A stretch of DNA of 64,000 nt from positions 62,001 to 126,000 of the forward strand of contig JAZRHM010000038.1 in the NCBI GenBank assembly GCA_045644765.1. Reading direction: 5' to 3'. The notes beneath the pieces were generated by a model. That model saw nothing but the letters and a program-made list of their open reading frames with translations. It was not told where the DNA came from and searched no databases. This stretch comes from JAFTYO01 sp045644765. GTDB lineage: Bacteria; Pseudomonadota; Alphaproteobacteria; RF32; CAG-239. A program made the translations under genes and the position numbers. Below are positions 9,698-17,711 of the stretch, one piece after another (position 1 is the stretch's first letter; each line of letters opens with the position of its first letter).

Positions 9698-9985
9698 CTA
9701 CTCCACAAACTTCGGAACGGCAAAATATCCGAACTCACTTGACGGCGCATTTTTGAGCACTTCTTCTTTTTTGTTTCCGTCCTTTACAATATCATCTCGG
9801 CAGACTAAATTTTCTTCATTTACGGATATCAATTGTTCCGTATTTTCTACATCTACTTCTTTTAATTCTTCTACCCATGCTAAAATTTTATTAAATTCGT
9901 CTTTTGTTTCTTCCAATTTATCGTCTTCTATTTTTAATTTTGAAAGAAACGCAATTTGTTTAACCATCTGATTATCAACTGCCAT
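9698..9985 (-). CDS. gatC: Asp-tRNA(Asn)/Glu-tRNA(Gln) amidotransferase subunit C
   Basis: Small stabilising subunit of GatCAB. The start at ATG 9985 (MAVDNQMVKQIAFLSKLKIEDD) has AAAGG upstream and gives the usual 95 aa. The 14 extra residues in the longer frame are basic and not conserved. The motif VEELKEVDVENTE and the Phe/Tyr-rich end (FGYFAVPKFVE) are typical. It is first in the gat cluster. Confidence 0.93.
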   Translation of the reverse strand: MAVDNQMVKQIAFLSKLKIEDDKLEETKDEFNKILAWVEELKEVDVENTEQLISVNEENLVCRDDIVKDGNKKEEVLKNAPSSEFGYFAVPKFVE

Positions 9986-10056
9986 AATTTTACCTTTCTT
10001 CTTAAACTCTCTTTGTTGTTTTAACAACTTACATAATTACTTGCAAGAAAAAACTA

Positions 10057-11847
10057 TCACATTGACACTTTAAACGGCAAAGCAATTGCATCAAAACGCA
10101 AACGTAAAAGCATATTTATATCTTCAGATATGGTGTCGTATTTTTGCATCAACTTTACGGCCGGTAAACCACCACCATTTTCGATATATTTAGTAAGTTT
10201 TTCTTGAAAACTTTGTTTTCTAGGATAATACATCAAAGAAAATTTATCCCCCTGTTTTATATTTGCTAAATTTTTTGCCTGAAACAATGCCACATCAACT
10301 GAACCCAAGGCGTCAACCAACCCAATTTCAAAAGCATCTTTTCCAAGCCAAACTCTTCCTCTTGCAACCTCATCAATTTTCTTCTCATCAAATTTTCTTG
10401 TTTGCATAACTTTTTGGGTAAAATCTTTATAAACTCTATCAAGAGATTCGTTGAACAATTTTTTCTCTTTAGTGCTAAATTTATGATTAATACTCAACAT
10501 TGAAGAATTTTCTCCAAAACCTATTTCACCCCATTTAACACCAAGTTTTTTCCATAATTGTTCAAGTACAATTTTTCCTCCGACCACGCCTATCGAACCG
10601 GTAAGCGTCGCGGGTTCCGCAACAATATAATCTGCTGCCAACGCAATAAAATATCCCCCTGATGCAGCATAATCTGACATAGACACAACAATAGGAATAT
10701 TTTTTTCTTTTTTCAAATTTTCCAAAGCATATCTTATTTCATCTGACGCACTATAACTTCCTCCGGGAGAATTAATACGCAATACAAGAGCTTTTAAGTT
10801 TTTCTTTTGTTTAAGCTCTTCTATTTGTAACAACACACTTTGAGAACCTATCACAGCCTCATTCAACGGACTATTCGAACTAATTCCGTCTTCAATAACT
10901 CCATCCAAAACCATAAAAGCAATTAATGGTATCTTTTTATCATCATAATCATTAATAGCAGACATATAATCATCAATATTTACAAATTCTGCCCCATATT
11001 CTGTATTAAGATAAGAATTTAAATCTTGTAAATAACCAGTTTTATCTGCAAAGCCCACTTCAACTGCTTTAGTTGCCCAAAGAGGGGCTTCATTAATTGC
11101 TTTTTTTACATCATTAACCGATAAATTTCGATTTTTTGAAACACCATCAACCAACTGATTGTAAAGTCCGCCTCCTATTTTATTAAGCTCTTGACGATAT
11201 TCCTTAGTAAAATCAGAACTTATAAGAGAACTAACTGCGGTCTTATACTCATAACGAGAATAAAATTCAGGCTCTACACCAATCTTTTGGAGCACATTCT
11301 TAAAAAACGGAACTTCAATATTTACACCGAAAACTCCAATTTCTCCTGATGGTTGTATCCATATTTCATCAAAAACAGATGCTAAATAATAATCTTTACT
11401 GCCACCGCCGAAACTTCCTATTGAACTCGAATAAATATAAGTCTTTTTACCTTTAGCTTTAAAAACTTTAATTGCATTAACAATATCTTGTATTTGAGCC
11501 ATACCAAGAGAAGAAGAATTTATATTTGCTTTCAAAGCTTTTATTCTGTTATCATCTGATGCTATATTAATTGCTCTTACCAAATCAAAAACAGAGTAAG
11601 AAGAAGCACCGGTCCACTCAGCAAAAAAATCATCACTTCTAAGTTCTGCATATGCATTATTAAAATCTATTTCAAGAATAGCTTTATCCGGAACTCCGGC
11701 AATTCTCATTTTAGGACTTACAAGGCCTACAACACCGATCAAAATTAAAATAAATAAGATTCCGAAAATTGCAAACGAGTAAATAAGTGTCTTTATTATC
11801 AATTTCAGAGCCATTTTTTTTCTTTTTGTTTGTTCATCAATTTCCAT
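10057..11847 (-). CDS. sppA: Signal peptide peptidase SppA, 67-kDa type
   Basis: Membrane-anchored serine protease that degrades cleaved signal peptides. One membrane segment lies at about residues 15-45, followed by two tandem S49 domains. The dyad is Lys151 (GSKDYYLAS) in the first domain and Ser396 (YAASGGYFIA) in the second, as in the long SppA form. The start is ATG 11847, with GGAG eight bases upstream and about 15 bp after the cobB stop. The open frame extends into cobB, but that part is not conserved. It is probably co-transcribed with cobB. Confidence 0.93.
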   Translation of the reverse strand: MEIDEQTKRKKMALKLIIKTLIYSFAIFGILFILILIGVVGLVSPKMRIAGVPDKAILEIDFNNAYAELRSDDFFAEWTGASSYSVFDLVRAINIASDDNRIKALKANINSSSLGMAQIQDIVNAIKVFKAKGKKTYIYSSSIGSFGGGSKDYYLASVFDEIWIQPSGEIGVFGVNIEVPFFKNVLQKIGVEPEFYSRYEYKTAVSSLISSDFTKEYRQELNKIGGGLYNQLVDGVSKNRNLSVNDVKKAINEAPLWATKAVEVGFADKTGYLQDLNSYLNTEYGAEFVNIDDYMSAINDYDDKKIPLIAFMVLDGVIEDGISSNSPLNEAVIGSQSVLLQIEELKQKKNLKALVLRINSPGGSYSASDEIRYALENLKKEKNIPIVVSMSDYAASGGYFIALAADYIVAEPATLTGSIGVVGGKIVLEQLWKKLGVKWGEIGFGENSSMLSINHKFSTKEKKLFNESLDRVYKDFTQKVMQTRKFDEKKIDEVARGRVWLGKDAFEIGLVDALGSVDVALFQAKNLANIKQGDKFSLMYYPRKQSFQEKLTKYIENGGGLPAVKLMQKYDTISEDINMLLRLRFDAIALPFKVSM

Positions 11848-11861
11848 TCTTATTCTCCACC

Positions 11862-12575
11862 CTATTCTTGCATTGAAAGTAACTTTTCTACAAATTCCGG
11901 CAACGTTTGAGTACATTTACCACATACATGTTCATCAAACAAATAATTATTCGATGTTCTTTCTAAATTAAATTCTATTGTATAAGCTCCATAATATTTA
12001 GCTGTATGCACAAATCCGGCAGCAGGATAAACAACTCCGGAAGTGCCTATTGAAATAAATAAATCACACTCTCTTAATTTTTTCTCAATTTCAGGCATAT
12101 AAAGCGGCATTTCACCAAAAAAAACTATATTAGGTTTCATAAAACCTGCCATAGCACAATGTGGACATATCGTACTCATATCTACATCATCATTTGATTG
12201 TAGTATATGTCCGCAATTTAAACAAATTGCTTCATCAATTTTTCCATGCATATGATATATATTTTTAGAACCTGCTTTTTCATGTAACACATCTACATTT
12301 TGTGTTATGATATCAACTTGGCCTTTATATTGTTCTTGCAATTTTGTTAAACAAAGATGAGCCAAATTAGGTTTTGCCTCTAATAAATTAGGCTTAAGTT
12401 CATTATAAAAACGATGAACATATTGCGGATTTTTTTCAAAAGCTTCAACAGTTGCCACATCTTCTACTTTATGATTATTCCACAATCCGTTTGCATCTCG
12501 AAAAGTTCCAATTCCGGATTCGGCAGATATTCCCGCACCGGTCAATATAAAAATGCGTTTATATATTTTTTCCAT
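11862..12575 (-). CDS. cobB: Sir2-family NAD-dependent protein deacylase
   Basis: A 237-aa bacterial sirtuin that removes acyl groups from lysines using NAD. It shows the NAD-binding GAGISAESGIGTFRD, the TQNVD motif, catalytic His110 (YHMHG) and zinc cysteines C118, C121, C137 and C140. In CobB/SIRT5 relatives a Tyr-x-x-Arg pair favours acidic acyl groups. The matching place here reads Y57-N-E-L60, so the Arg is missing and preference for succinyl-lysine is doubtful. The ribosome binding site is GAGGA. It lies just after the tRNA-Asn terminator. Confidence 0.92.
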   Translation of the reverse strand: MEKIYKRIFILTGAGISAESGIGTFRDANGLWNNHKVEDVATVEAFEKNPQYVHRFYNELKPNLLEAKPNLAHLCLTKLQEQYKGQVDIITQNVDVLHEKAGSKNIYHMHGKIDEAICLNCGHILQSNDDVDMSTICPHCAMAGFMKPNIVFFGEMPLYMPEIEKKLRECDLFISIGTSGVVYPAAGFVHTAKYYGAYTIEFNLERTSNNYLFDEHVCGKCTQTLPEFVEKLLSMQE

Positions 12576-12601
12576 GCTTTCCTCATCGTTACATCAACAA
12601 T

Positions 12602-12630
12602 AAACAAAAAAACCACCCTTGCGGGTGGTT
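12602..12630 (-). terminator. Rho-independent terminator after tRNA-Asn
   Basis: AACCACCC (12611-12618) and GGGTGGTT (12623-12630) form an 8-bp stem. On the minus strand it is followed by a T run. It should end the tRNA-Cys/tRNA-Asn transcript before cobB. Confidence 0.85.
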
Positions 12631-12635
12631 TATTT

Positions 12636-12710
12636 TGGCTCCGACTATCTGATTCGAACAGATGACCGATCGGTTAACAGCCGATTGCTCTACCGCTGAG
12701 CTAAGTCGGA
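12636..12710 (-). tRNA. tRNA-Asn (GTT)
   Basis: The 75 bases include an encoded CCA. The acceptor stem TCCGACT/AGTCGGA is perfect, the T-arm carries GTTCGAATC and the anticodon loop reads CTGTTAA. It lies next to tRNA-Cys and near the GatCAB genes, though that proximity may be chance. Confidence 0.97.
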
Positions 12711-12716
12711 ATGACT

Positions 12717-12791
12717 TGGAGGCCGGTACCGGAATCGAACCGATATAGAAGGATTTGCAGTCCTCTGCATGAGCCATTCTGCCAACCGGCC
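12717..12791 (-). tRNA. tRNA-Cys (GCA)
   Basis: The 75 bases include an encoded CCA. The acceptor stem GGCCGGT/ACCGGCC is perfect, the T-arm carries GGTTCGATTCC and the anticodon loop reads ACTGCAAA. Only six bases separate it from tRNA-Asn, so both are probably cut from one transcript. Confidence 0.97.
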
Positions 12792-12952
12792 CTCCCGTAC
12801 CTTCGCGGTGATTTACATATATACAAATATTTTTGCTCACGTCAACACTTTTTTTCATTTTTTTTCATTTTTTTTTGCATATATGTGAAAAAATGCTTTT
12901 TTTAAGTTTCAAAATATGCTCAACTGAGGCAAATTTACAAAGGAGAATAATA

Positions 12953-13381
12953 ATGAAAATTGCAATAGCCTCTGATCATGGTGGTCTTGATATGAAAAAT
13001 GCTCTCGTACAGCACTTTGCAAAGCAAGGTTTTGATATTGATGATTTAGGTACAAATTCTATCGATTCGGTTGATTATCCAGATTATGCTGACAAAATGG
13101 CTGAACATATTTTAGCTCAAAAAGCAGAATTAGGAATTTTAGTTTGTGGCACCGGAGTCGGAATTTCAATTGCTGCTAACAGACACAAAGGTATCAGAGC
13201 CGCTCTAATTTATGATGAATTTGTAGCTCAAATGGCAAAAGCCCACAATAATGCCAATATTATTGTTTTTGGAGGAAGGACAATGAATATTGAAGATGTT
13301 ATAAAATATTGTACAATTTTTATTAATACCAAATTTGAAAGTGGTCGTCACCAAAACAGATTAAATAAACTCGATGATTAA
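12953..13381 (+). CDS. rpiB: Ribose-5-phosphate isomerase B
   Basis: Interconverts ribose-5-phosphate and ribulose-5-phosphate in the pentose phosphate pathway. The 142 aa match the family length. SDHGG opens the protein, the catalytic Cys65 lies in VCGTGVGISIAANR, and ARMAHNNANI-type residues appear as AKAHNNANIIVFGG. The start is ATG 12953 with AAAGGAG upstream; the longer open frame begins in noncoding DNA. It is followed by glyA after 12 bp, so the two are likely one operon, as in many alphaproteobacteria. Confidence 0.95.
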   Translation: MKIAIASDHGGLDMKNALVQHFAKQGFDIDDLGTNSIDSVDYPDYADKMAEHILAQKAELGILVCGTGVGISIAANRHKGIRAALIYDEFVAQMAKAHNNANIIVFGGRTMNIEDVIKYCTIFINTKFESGRHQNRLNKLDD

Positions 13382-13393
13382 AAGGAATTAAGT

Positions 13394-14647
13394 ATGAATT
13401 TTACTCAAGACTTAGAAACTACGGATAAAGAAATTTTTGATGCCATTAATGGTGAAGCTTGTCGTCAATCAGATCAAATTGAACTGATTGCTTCAGAAAA
13501 CTATGTTTCTAAAGCAGTTTTAGAAGCTCAAGGATCAATTTTAACAAATAAATATGCGGAAGGATATCCTAATAAGCGTTATTATCATGGTTGCGAATTT
13601 GTTGATCAAGTTGAAACACTTGCCATAGAAAGAGCGAAACAGCTTTTTAATGCAAAATTTGCAAATGTTCAGCCCCATTCCGGATCTCAAGCGAATACTG
13701 CAGTTTATGTAGCTTTGTTAAAACCAAATGATACCATTATGGGAATGAGCCTTGATGCCGGAGGACATTTAACACATGGTTCAAAAGTTTCCATTTCAGG
13801 TAAATGGTTAAAATCTGTTCAATATGGTGTACGTCAAGATACCGGTCTCATTGATTACGACGAAGTTGAGTGTTTAGCTTTAGATACAAAACCAAAACTT
13901 ATAATTGCCGGCGGTTCAGCTTATCCGAGACAAATAAACTTTGCCCGTTTTAGAGAGATTGCTGACAAGGTTGGTGCATATCTTATGGTTGATATGGCTC
14001 ATTTTGCCGGTCTTGTCGCTGGGGGAGTGCATACCAATCCTCTGGAATTTGCCGATGTTGTCACCACCACAACGCACAAAACTTTAAGAGGACCGAGAGG
14101 CGGCATGATTTTAACAAATAATGAAGAAATAGCTAAAAAAATCAATTCTGCGATTTTTCCCGGAACACAAGGCGGCCCTTTAATGCATGTAATTGCAGGT
14201 AAAGCTGTATGCTTCAAGGAAAATTTAAGCTCCGATTTTAAAATATATGCCGAACAAGTTGTTCGTAACGCAAAAGTTTTAGGCGACACTTTAAAAGCAA
14301 GAGGCTTAAATCTGGTATCAGGCGGAACAGATACACACCTTTTACTTGTTGACTTGAGGCCTAAAGGATTAACCGGAGACGTTGTAGCTGAAGCATTGGA
14401 AAAAGCTCATATTACATGCAACAAAAATGCAATTCCTTTTGATCCGATGCCGCCAAAAGTTACATCAGGCATCAGAGTCGGAACACCAGCCGGAACAACC
14501 AGAGGTTTTAAAGAAAAAGAGTTTATCTATATCGGAAACGCCATAGGTGATGTTGTAGATGCTTTATCTTCAGGAAATGCCGATTCCATAATAGAAGAGA
14601 CCGCACAAAAAATGATATCTCTTTGTCGCGAATTTCCTATTTACTAA
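13394..14647 (+). CDS. glyA: Serine hydroxymethyltransferase
   Basis: PLP enzyme that converts serine and tetrahydrofolate to glycine and methylene-tetrahydrofolate, the main source of one-carbon units. The 417 aa contain LIASENYVS near the start, NVQPHSGSQAN, VDMAHFAGLVAGG and the PLP Lys229 in TTTHKTLRGPRGG. AAGGAATT provides the ribosome binding site. It forms an operon with rpiB and ends at a clear terminator. Confidence 0.97.
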   Translation: MNFTQDLETTDKEIFDAINGEACRQSDQIELIASENYVSKAVLEAQGSILTNKYAEGYPNKRYYHGCEFVDQVETLAIERAKQLFNAKFANVQPHSGSQANTAVYVALLKPNDTIMGMSLDAGGHLTHGSKVSISGKWLKSVQYGVRQDTGLIDYDEVECLALDTKPKLIIAGGSAYPRQINFARFREIADKVGAYLMVDMAHFAGLVAGGVHTNPLEFADVVTTTTHKTLRGPRGGMILTNNEEIAKKINSAIFPGTQGGPLMHVIAGKAVCFKENLSSDFKIYAEQVVRNAKVLGDTLKARGLNLVSGGTDTHLLLVDLRPKGLTGDVVAEALEKAHITCNKNAIPFDPMPPKVTSGIRVGTPAGTTRGFKEKEFIYIGNAIGDVVDALSSGNADSIIEETAQKMISLCREFPIY

Positions 14648-14670
14648 GCCGATAAACGCATCATATAATA

Positions 14671-14709
14671 AAAGTCAGATTTTTAAAATATAAATATCTG
14701 ACTTTTTTA
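14671..14709 (+). terminator. Rho-independent terminator of rpiB-glyA
   Basis: AAAGTCAGAT (14671-14680) pairs with ATCTGACTTT (14696-14705) and is followed by further T residues. Confidence 0.85.
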
Positions 14710-14738
14710 TTTACATTTTTCAAATAAACGGATAATAT
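14710..14738 (+). promoter_or_regulatory. Sigma70-type promoter for the structured RNA
   Basis: A TTTACA -35 box (14710-14715) and a TAATAT -10 box (14733-14738) have a 17-base spacer. The start would fall near 14745, just before the structured region. Confidence 0.45.
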
Positions 14739-14744
14739 TTTATA

Positions 14745-14978
14745 TGTACCGGATAGGTGCCAGCTGTCAGAAGCTGTATATCAGGCGGTGTTAGGATATA
14801 ACATCGTAAATTGTTGTCTTTAAATTTAAGATAACAACAAATATATCCCCGATTCATATTTATTATGGTCGGGGAGCTTTTAGCGTATGTTCAATGGTTA
14901 TCCTAAAGGCTAAAAGAGTCATTCCTGATATATGATTTCTGAACTCCCTGACCACCTATTTTGGTGGTTTAATTTTAT
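14745..14978 (+). ncRNA. Structured small RNA candidate, family not recognised
   Basis: No credible ORF lies here. The region folds into nested long-range stems: TATATCAGG (14778-14786) with CCTGATATA (14923-14931), GTCAGAA with TTCTGAAC outside it, and TTAGGATA with TATCCTAA inside. Internal hairpins are TTGTTGTCTT/AAGATAACAACAA, CCCCGA/TCGGGG and AGCTTTTAG/CTAAAGGCT. The last one competes with the inner stem. The element ends with ACCACC/GGTGGT and a T-rich tail (about 14950-14976), a likely terminator. It has its own promoter. I do not recognise it as tmRNA, SRP, RNase P or a common riboswitch. It could also be a leader of the glycosyltransferase gene. Confidence 0.5.
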
Positions 14979-14990
14979 ATGGAGTTTCAG

Positions 14991-15863
14991 ATGAAAAAAA
15001 TATCAGTAATTGTTCCCATTTATAATGTAGAAAAATTTTTACCGCAATGTTTAGATAGTTTACTGACACAAACGCATACAGAATTAGAAATAATCTGTGT
15101 TAACGACGGTTCTCCTGATAATTGTTCTAAAATTTTAGACGATTATATAAAAAAAGATAACAGGATTATTGTTATAAACAAAAAAAACGAAGGAGTTAGT
15201 GTTGCAAGAAATACCGGTATAAAATATGCAAGCGGAGAATATATCAGTTTTGTAGATCCTGACGATTGGGTAGAGGCGGATTTTTATCAAAATTTGTATA
15301 AAGTCGCCAAAGAATCTCAAGCCGACATTGTAGGCATGGGATTTTGCAGCGTAAAGAATAATAAGAAAAAAACATTGCATTCCGTTAAAGAAATCAAAAC
15401 AGCAACAACACCAGAAGAAAAATTTAAAATTTTTAAAATGCCATCAAACAATTACGTTTGGAACAAAATTTATAAAAAAGACATGATTATTAAAAACGAA
15501 TTGTTTTTTCCAACAGGTATGTGTTATGAGGATATTATATGGTCATCACAAGCTATGGAATTCTCAAATTTAGCTGTTATGATACCATCTGTAGGATATA
15601 ATTATAGGCACAACAACAATTCCATTGTTAACACAACATATTCCGATTCAAAAAAATTACTTGATCAATCTCATGCCCATAAATTTCAACGAAGCTTTAT
15701 GGAAAAATATAAAATGAAAATTAAACCCAATTGGGATAAAAAAACAAAAATAAGATTTTTAGGCTCTACTATTTTTAAAATTATGGAAGCTTATGATTAT
15801 AAAAAAATTGTATATTTCTTAGGACTAAAATTAATTGAAATAAAAATTTCAAAAAAAAGATAA
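14991..15863 (+). CDS. Family 2 glycosyltransferase
   Basis: A GT-A fold transferase of 290 aa. It begins MKKISVIVPIYNVEKFLPQC and has EIICVNDGSPD (nucleotide-sugar binding), NEGVSVARNTG and the metal-binding FVDPDDWVE. It probably adds a sugar to a surface glycan, but the substrate is unknown. I start it at ATG 14991, because GGAG lies six bases upstream; ATG 14979 overlaps that site. No other glycan genes are adjacent, and a strong hairpin follows. It is an isolated accessory gene. Confidence 0.9.
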   Translation: MKKISVIVPIYNVEKFLPQCLDSLLTQTHTELEIICVNDGSPDNCSKILDDYIKKDNRIIVINKKNEGVSVARNTGIKYASGEYISFVDPDDWVEADFYQNLYKVAKESQADIVGMGFCSVKNNKKKTLHSVKEIKTATTPEEKFKIFKMPSNNYVWNKIYKKDMIIKNELFFPTGMCYEDIIWSSQAMEFSNLAVMIPSVGYNYRHNNNSIVNTTYSDSKKLLDQSHAHKFQRSFMEKYKMKIKPNWDKKTKIRFLGSTIFKIMEAYDYKKIVYFLGLKLIEIKISKKR

Positions 15864-15867
15864 CACA

Positions 15868-15895
15868 TTCCCCCGAAAGATGTCTTTCGGGGGAA
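15868..15895. terminator. Strong hairpin between convergent genes
   Basis: TTCCCCCGAAAG (15868-15879) pairs with CTTTCGGGGGAA (15884-15895), a perfect 12-bp stem. It separates the convergent glycosyltransferase and hypothetical genes and may end both transcripts. Neither side has a long T run. Confidence 0.7.
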
Positions 15896-15902
15896 TACAA
15901 AA

Positions 15903-16628
15903 TTACCTCTTTCCTAATGAGTAGACAATACCTACAATTTTTGCATCATTAAGCTGCATAAGAGCTTCAAATCCACCTTTTTTACGCAATAGATTTTTTA
16001 CACCTTTTTGCAAAGTAGGATAACTGGCTAAATATGCTTTTACAACACTTTCTGTCAGCAGATTTTTGTTCGCCAAATATCTAACATCGAAAAAGCTTTT
16101 AGCTATTGCACAGTTATGTTCTGTTGCATATTCAAAAAACTCCAATAACAGCTCCACCGGAATGCTGTATTGCAGCTTTTTATAATAGCTACTGTTACAA
16201 CAACCTACAAATTGTGAAGCCTTATCATAATCTTTAGCTTCAAGAAACTCTTTCAGCCTTTCAGTCAGCTTACCTGATTTAAAAAGCGAAGCAGTAGCAC
16301 AAACCAAGAAGTTTTCCCATAATGCTACACGATTTAAAATCACATTCAAGTAGTACTTACCATAATAACTTTGCATGAAGTTATAAATAGCGATAGTATC
16401 ATCCTCACAAGTTGGTCCATAAACAGAATACGGATCATAAGAACAATTGATATCAAAATCCACCTGAAAGATTTGATCTATAATCTGCTTATTTTTCTTA
16501 TTAACAGCCTTTAACAAAGCTATTGATACAGGTTCACCTAAAGCAATCAACTCAATTGCTTCATTAGGGCGAAGTTCAACAAAACGTGCTAAACGATCAA
16601 CACGTGAAATAATTTTAATTTCTGACAT
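15903..16628 (-). CDS. Hypothetical protein, no recognised domain
   Basis: A 241-aa soluble, mainly helical protein without signal peptide or membrane segment. I recognise no family. Several Cys and Tyr residues cluster in the middle (FVGCCNSSYYKK). No Shine-Dalgarno sequence precedes the ATG, unlike most neighbours. On the minus strand a TATAAT box lies near 16715-16720 and a TTGACA sequence near 16705. The open frame is long and flanked by a strong hairpin, so it is probably real. It could be an accessory gene. Confidence 0.7.
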   Translation of the reverse strand: MSEIKIISRVDRLARFVELRPNEAIELIALGEPVSIALLKAVNKKNKQIIDQIFQVDFDINCSYDPYSVYGPTCEDDTIAIYNFMQSYYGKYYLNVILNRVALWENFLVCATASLFKSGKLTERLKEFLEAKDYDKASQFVGCCNSSYYKKLQYSIPVELLLEFFEYATEHNCAIAKSFFDVRYLANKNLLTESVVKAYLASYPTLQKGVKNLLRKKGGFEALMQLNDAKIVGIVYSLGKR

Positions 16629-16828
16629 ATGATAATTAAATTAAAAATTGTTATTAAATAAAAATTGTAATCTATCATTTGGTTTTAACATAAAAAAACT
16701 TGTTTTGTCAAGTCTATTATACCATGAAACAAAATCTAAAGTTTATTTCTAATCATAAAATCTTGACTCTTAAAGCCAAAGCTATATGATACTTCATAAT
16801 TTATGACGTAACAAACAAAGGATTTGAT

Positions 16829-17647
16829 ATGAATTTTAAAGATTTGGGTTTAAGCGAAAAAACTATAAAAGCCATTGAAGAATTAGGTATTAAAAAACCA
16901 ACCACCGTTCAAATTGACGTTATTCCATCAATTTTGGAAGGAAAAGATATATTTGCAATTGCTCCGGGAAAATGCGGAAAAACATGTTCTTATGTTTTTC
17001 CACTTATAGATATTATATCTCGTCGTCAAGGACAAAATATCTTAATTATTACGGCAGATTCATCTCAATCGGTTATTATATCAGACAGATTAGCAATTTT
17101 TAATAAATATCATGAAATCTGTGAAGAAACTTTGCAAGATAATAATCAAGAAATAAATTCAGAAGCAAATGTCATTATCGCAACACCTGATTTATTACTC
17201 GATATTTCAGCCGAAAATAAGATTGATTTTAATTCAATAAACATATTAGTTGTCGATGATATTAATTTAATAAAGAAAAAACACCAACTGGCAAATTTAG
17301 AGAAAGTTTTAGAAAAATTGCCGATTGAAAAACAAAATATCGTATTTACCAACAGACGCTCAAAAGAAACGCAAGATATTTTAGATAAAATTCTAAAAAC
17401 ACCGGCCGAAATTAAAATTAATAAAAACAAAGAAGATGAAACAAAAGATATACCGATTACTAAGCAAGAAACTCTAAAAACTGACACAGAAACAAAAAAA
17501 GAAAGTACAAAAAAGAAAAATCCGATAAAAGAAGTAAAAACAGATTTTGAAGCCGTAAATCTAGCTGAAAAGTATCGTAATTTCGGGGATAAAACACCAG
17601 CTTTTCTATTGGTAAAGGGAGAGCTTGTAAAAAATGAATTTAAATAA
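16829..17647 (+). CDS. Truncated, degenerate DEAD-box-like protein (RecA domain 1 only)
   Basis: The N-terminal 180 residues follow a DEAD-box helicase: FKDLGLSEKTIKAIEELGI, Q motif Gln28, Walker A A45-T52 (APGKCGKT) and an ATPDLLL motif. The DEAD box itself reads D143-D-I-N146, and the SAT motif reads FTN (173-175). No second RecA domain follows. Instead there is a charged, Lys/Glu/Thr-rich tail of about 85 residues. ATP hydrolysis and unwinding are therefore unlikely. The ribosome binding site AAGGA and intact frame argue for an expressed protein rather than a fresh pseudogene. Confidence 0.75.
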   Translation: MNFKDLGLSEKTIKAIEELGIKKPTTVQIDVIPSILEGKDIFAIAPGKCGKTCSYVFPLIDIISRRQGQNILIITADSSQSVIISDRLAIFNKYHEICEETLQDNNQEINSEANVIIATPDLLLDISAENKIDFNSINILVVDDINLIKKKHQLANLEKVLEKLPIEKQNIVFTNRRSKETQDILDKILKTPAEIKINKNKEDETKDIPITKQETLKTDTETKKESTKKKNPIKEVKTDFEAVNLAEKYRNFGDKTPAFLLVKGELVKNEFK

Positions 17648-17711
17648 AAAAATTCTTGCGATATTTTTTTGCGTAAGATATAAAGCATAAAAAGATTTTA
17701 AGGAGATAAAA

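Noticed and set aside
12589..12858. Open frame across the tRNA-Asn and tRNA-Cys genes
   Set aside because: It covers two well-formed tRNAs and a terminator, so it is a chance frame.
14745..14978. tmRNA, SRP RNA, RNase P RNA or a TPP/cobalamin riboswitch
   Set aside because: No tag frame or CCA end, no SRP loop sequence, no conserved RNase P core, and no TPP or cobalamin box could be found by eye.
17146..17688. 180-codon open frame opposite the DEAD-like gene
   Set aside because: Phe/Ser-rich shadow of an AT-rich coding strand with no ribosome binding site and no recognised motif. The plus-strand gene is clearly helicase-derived.
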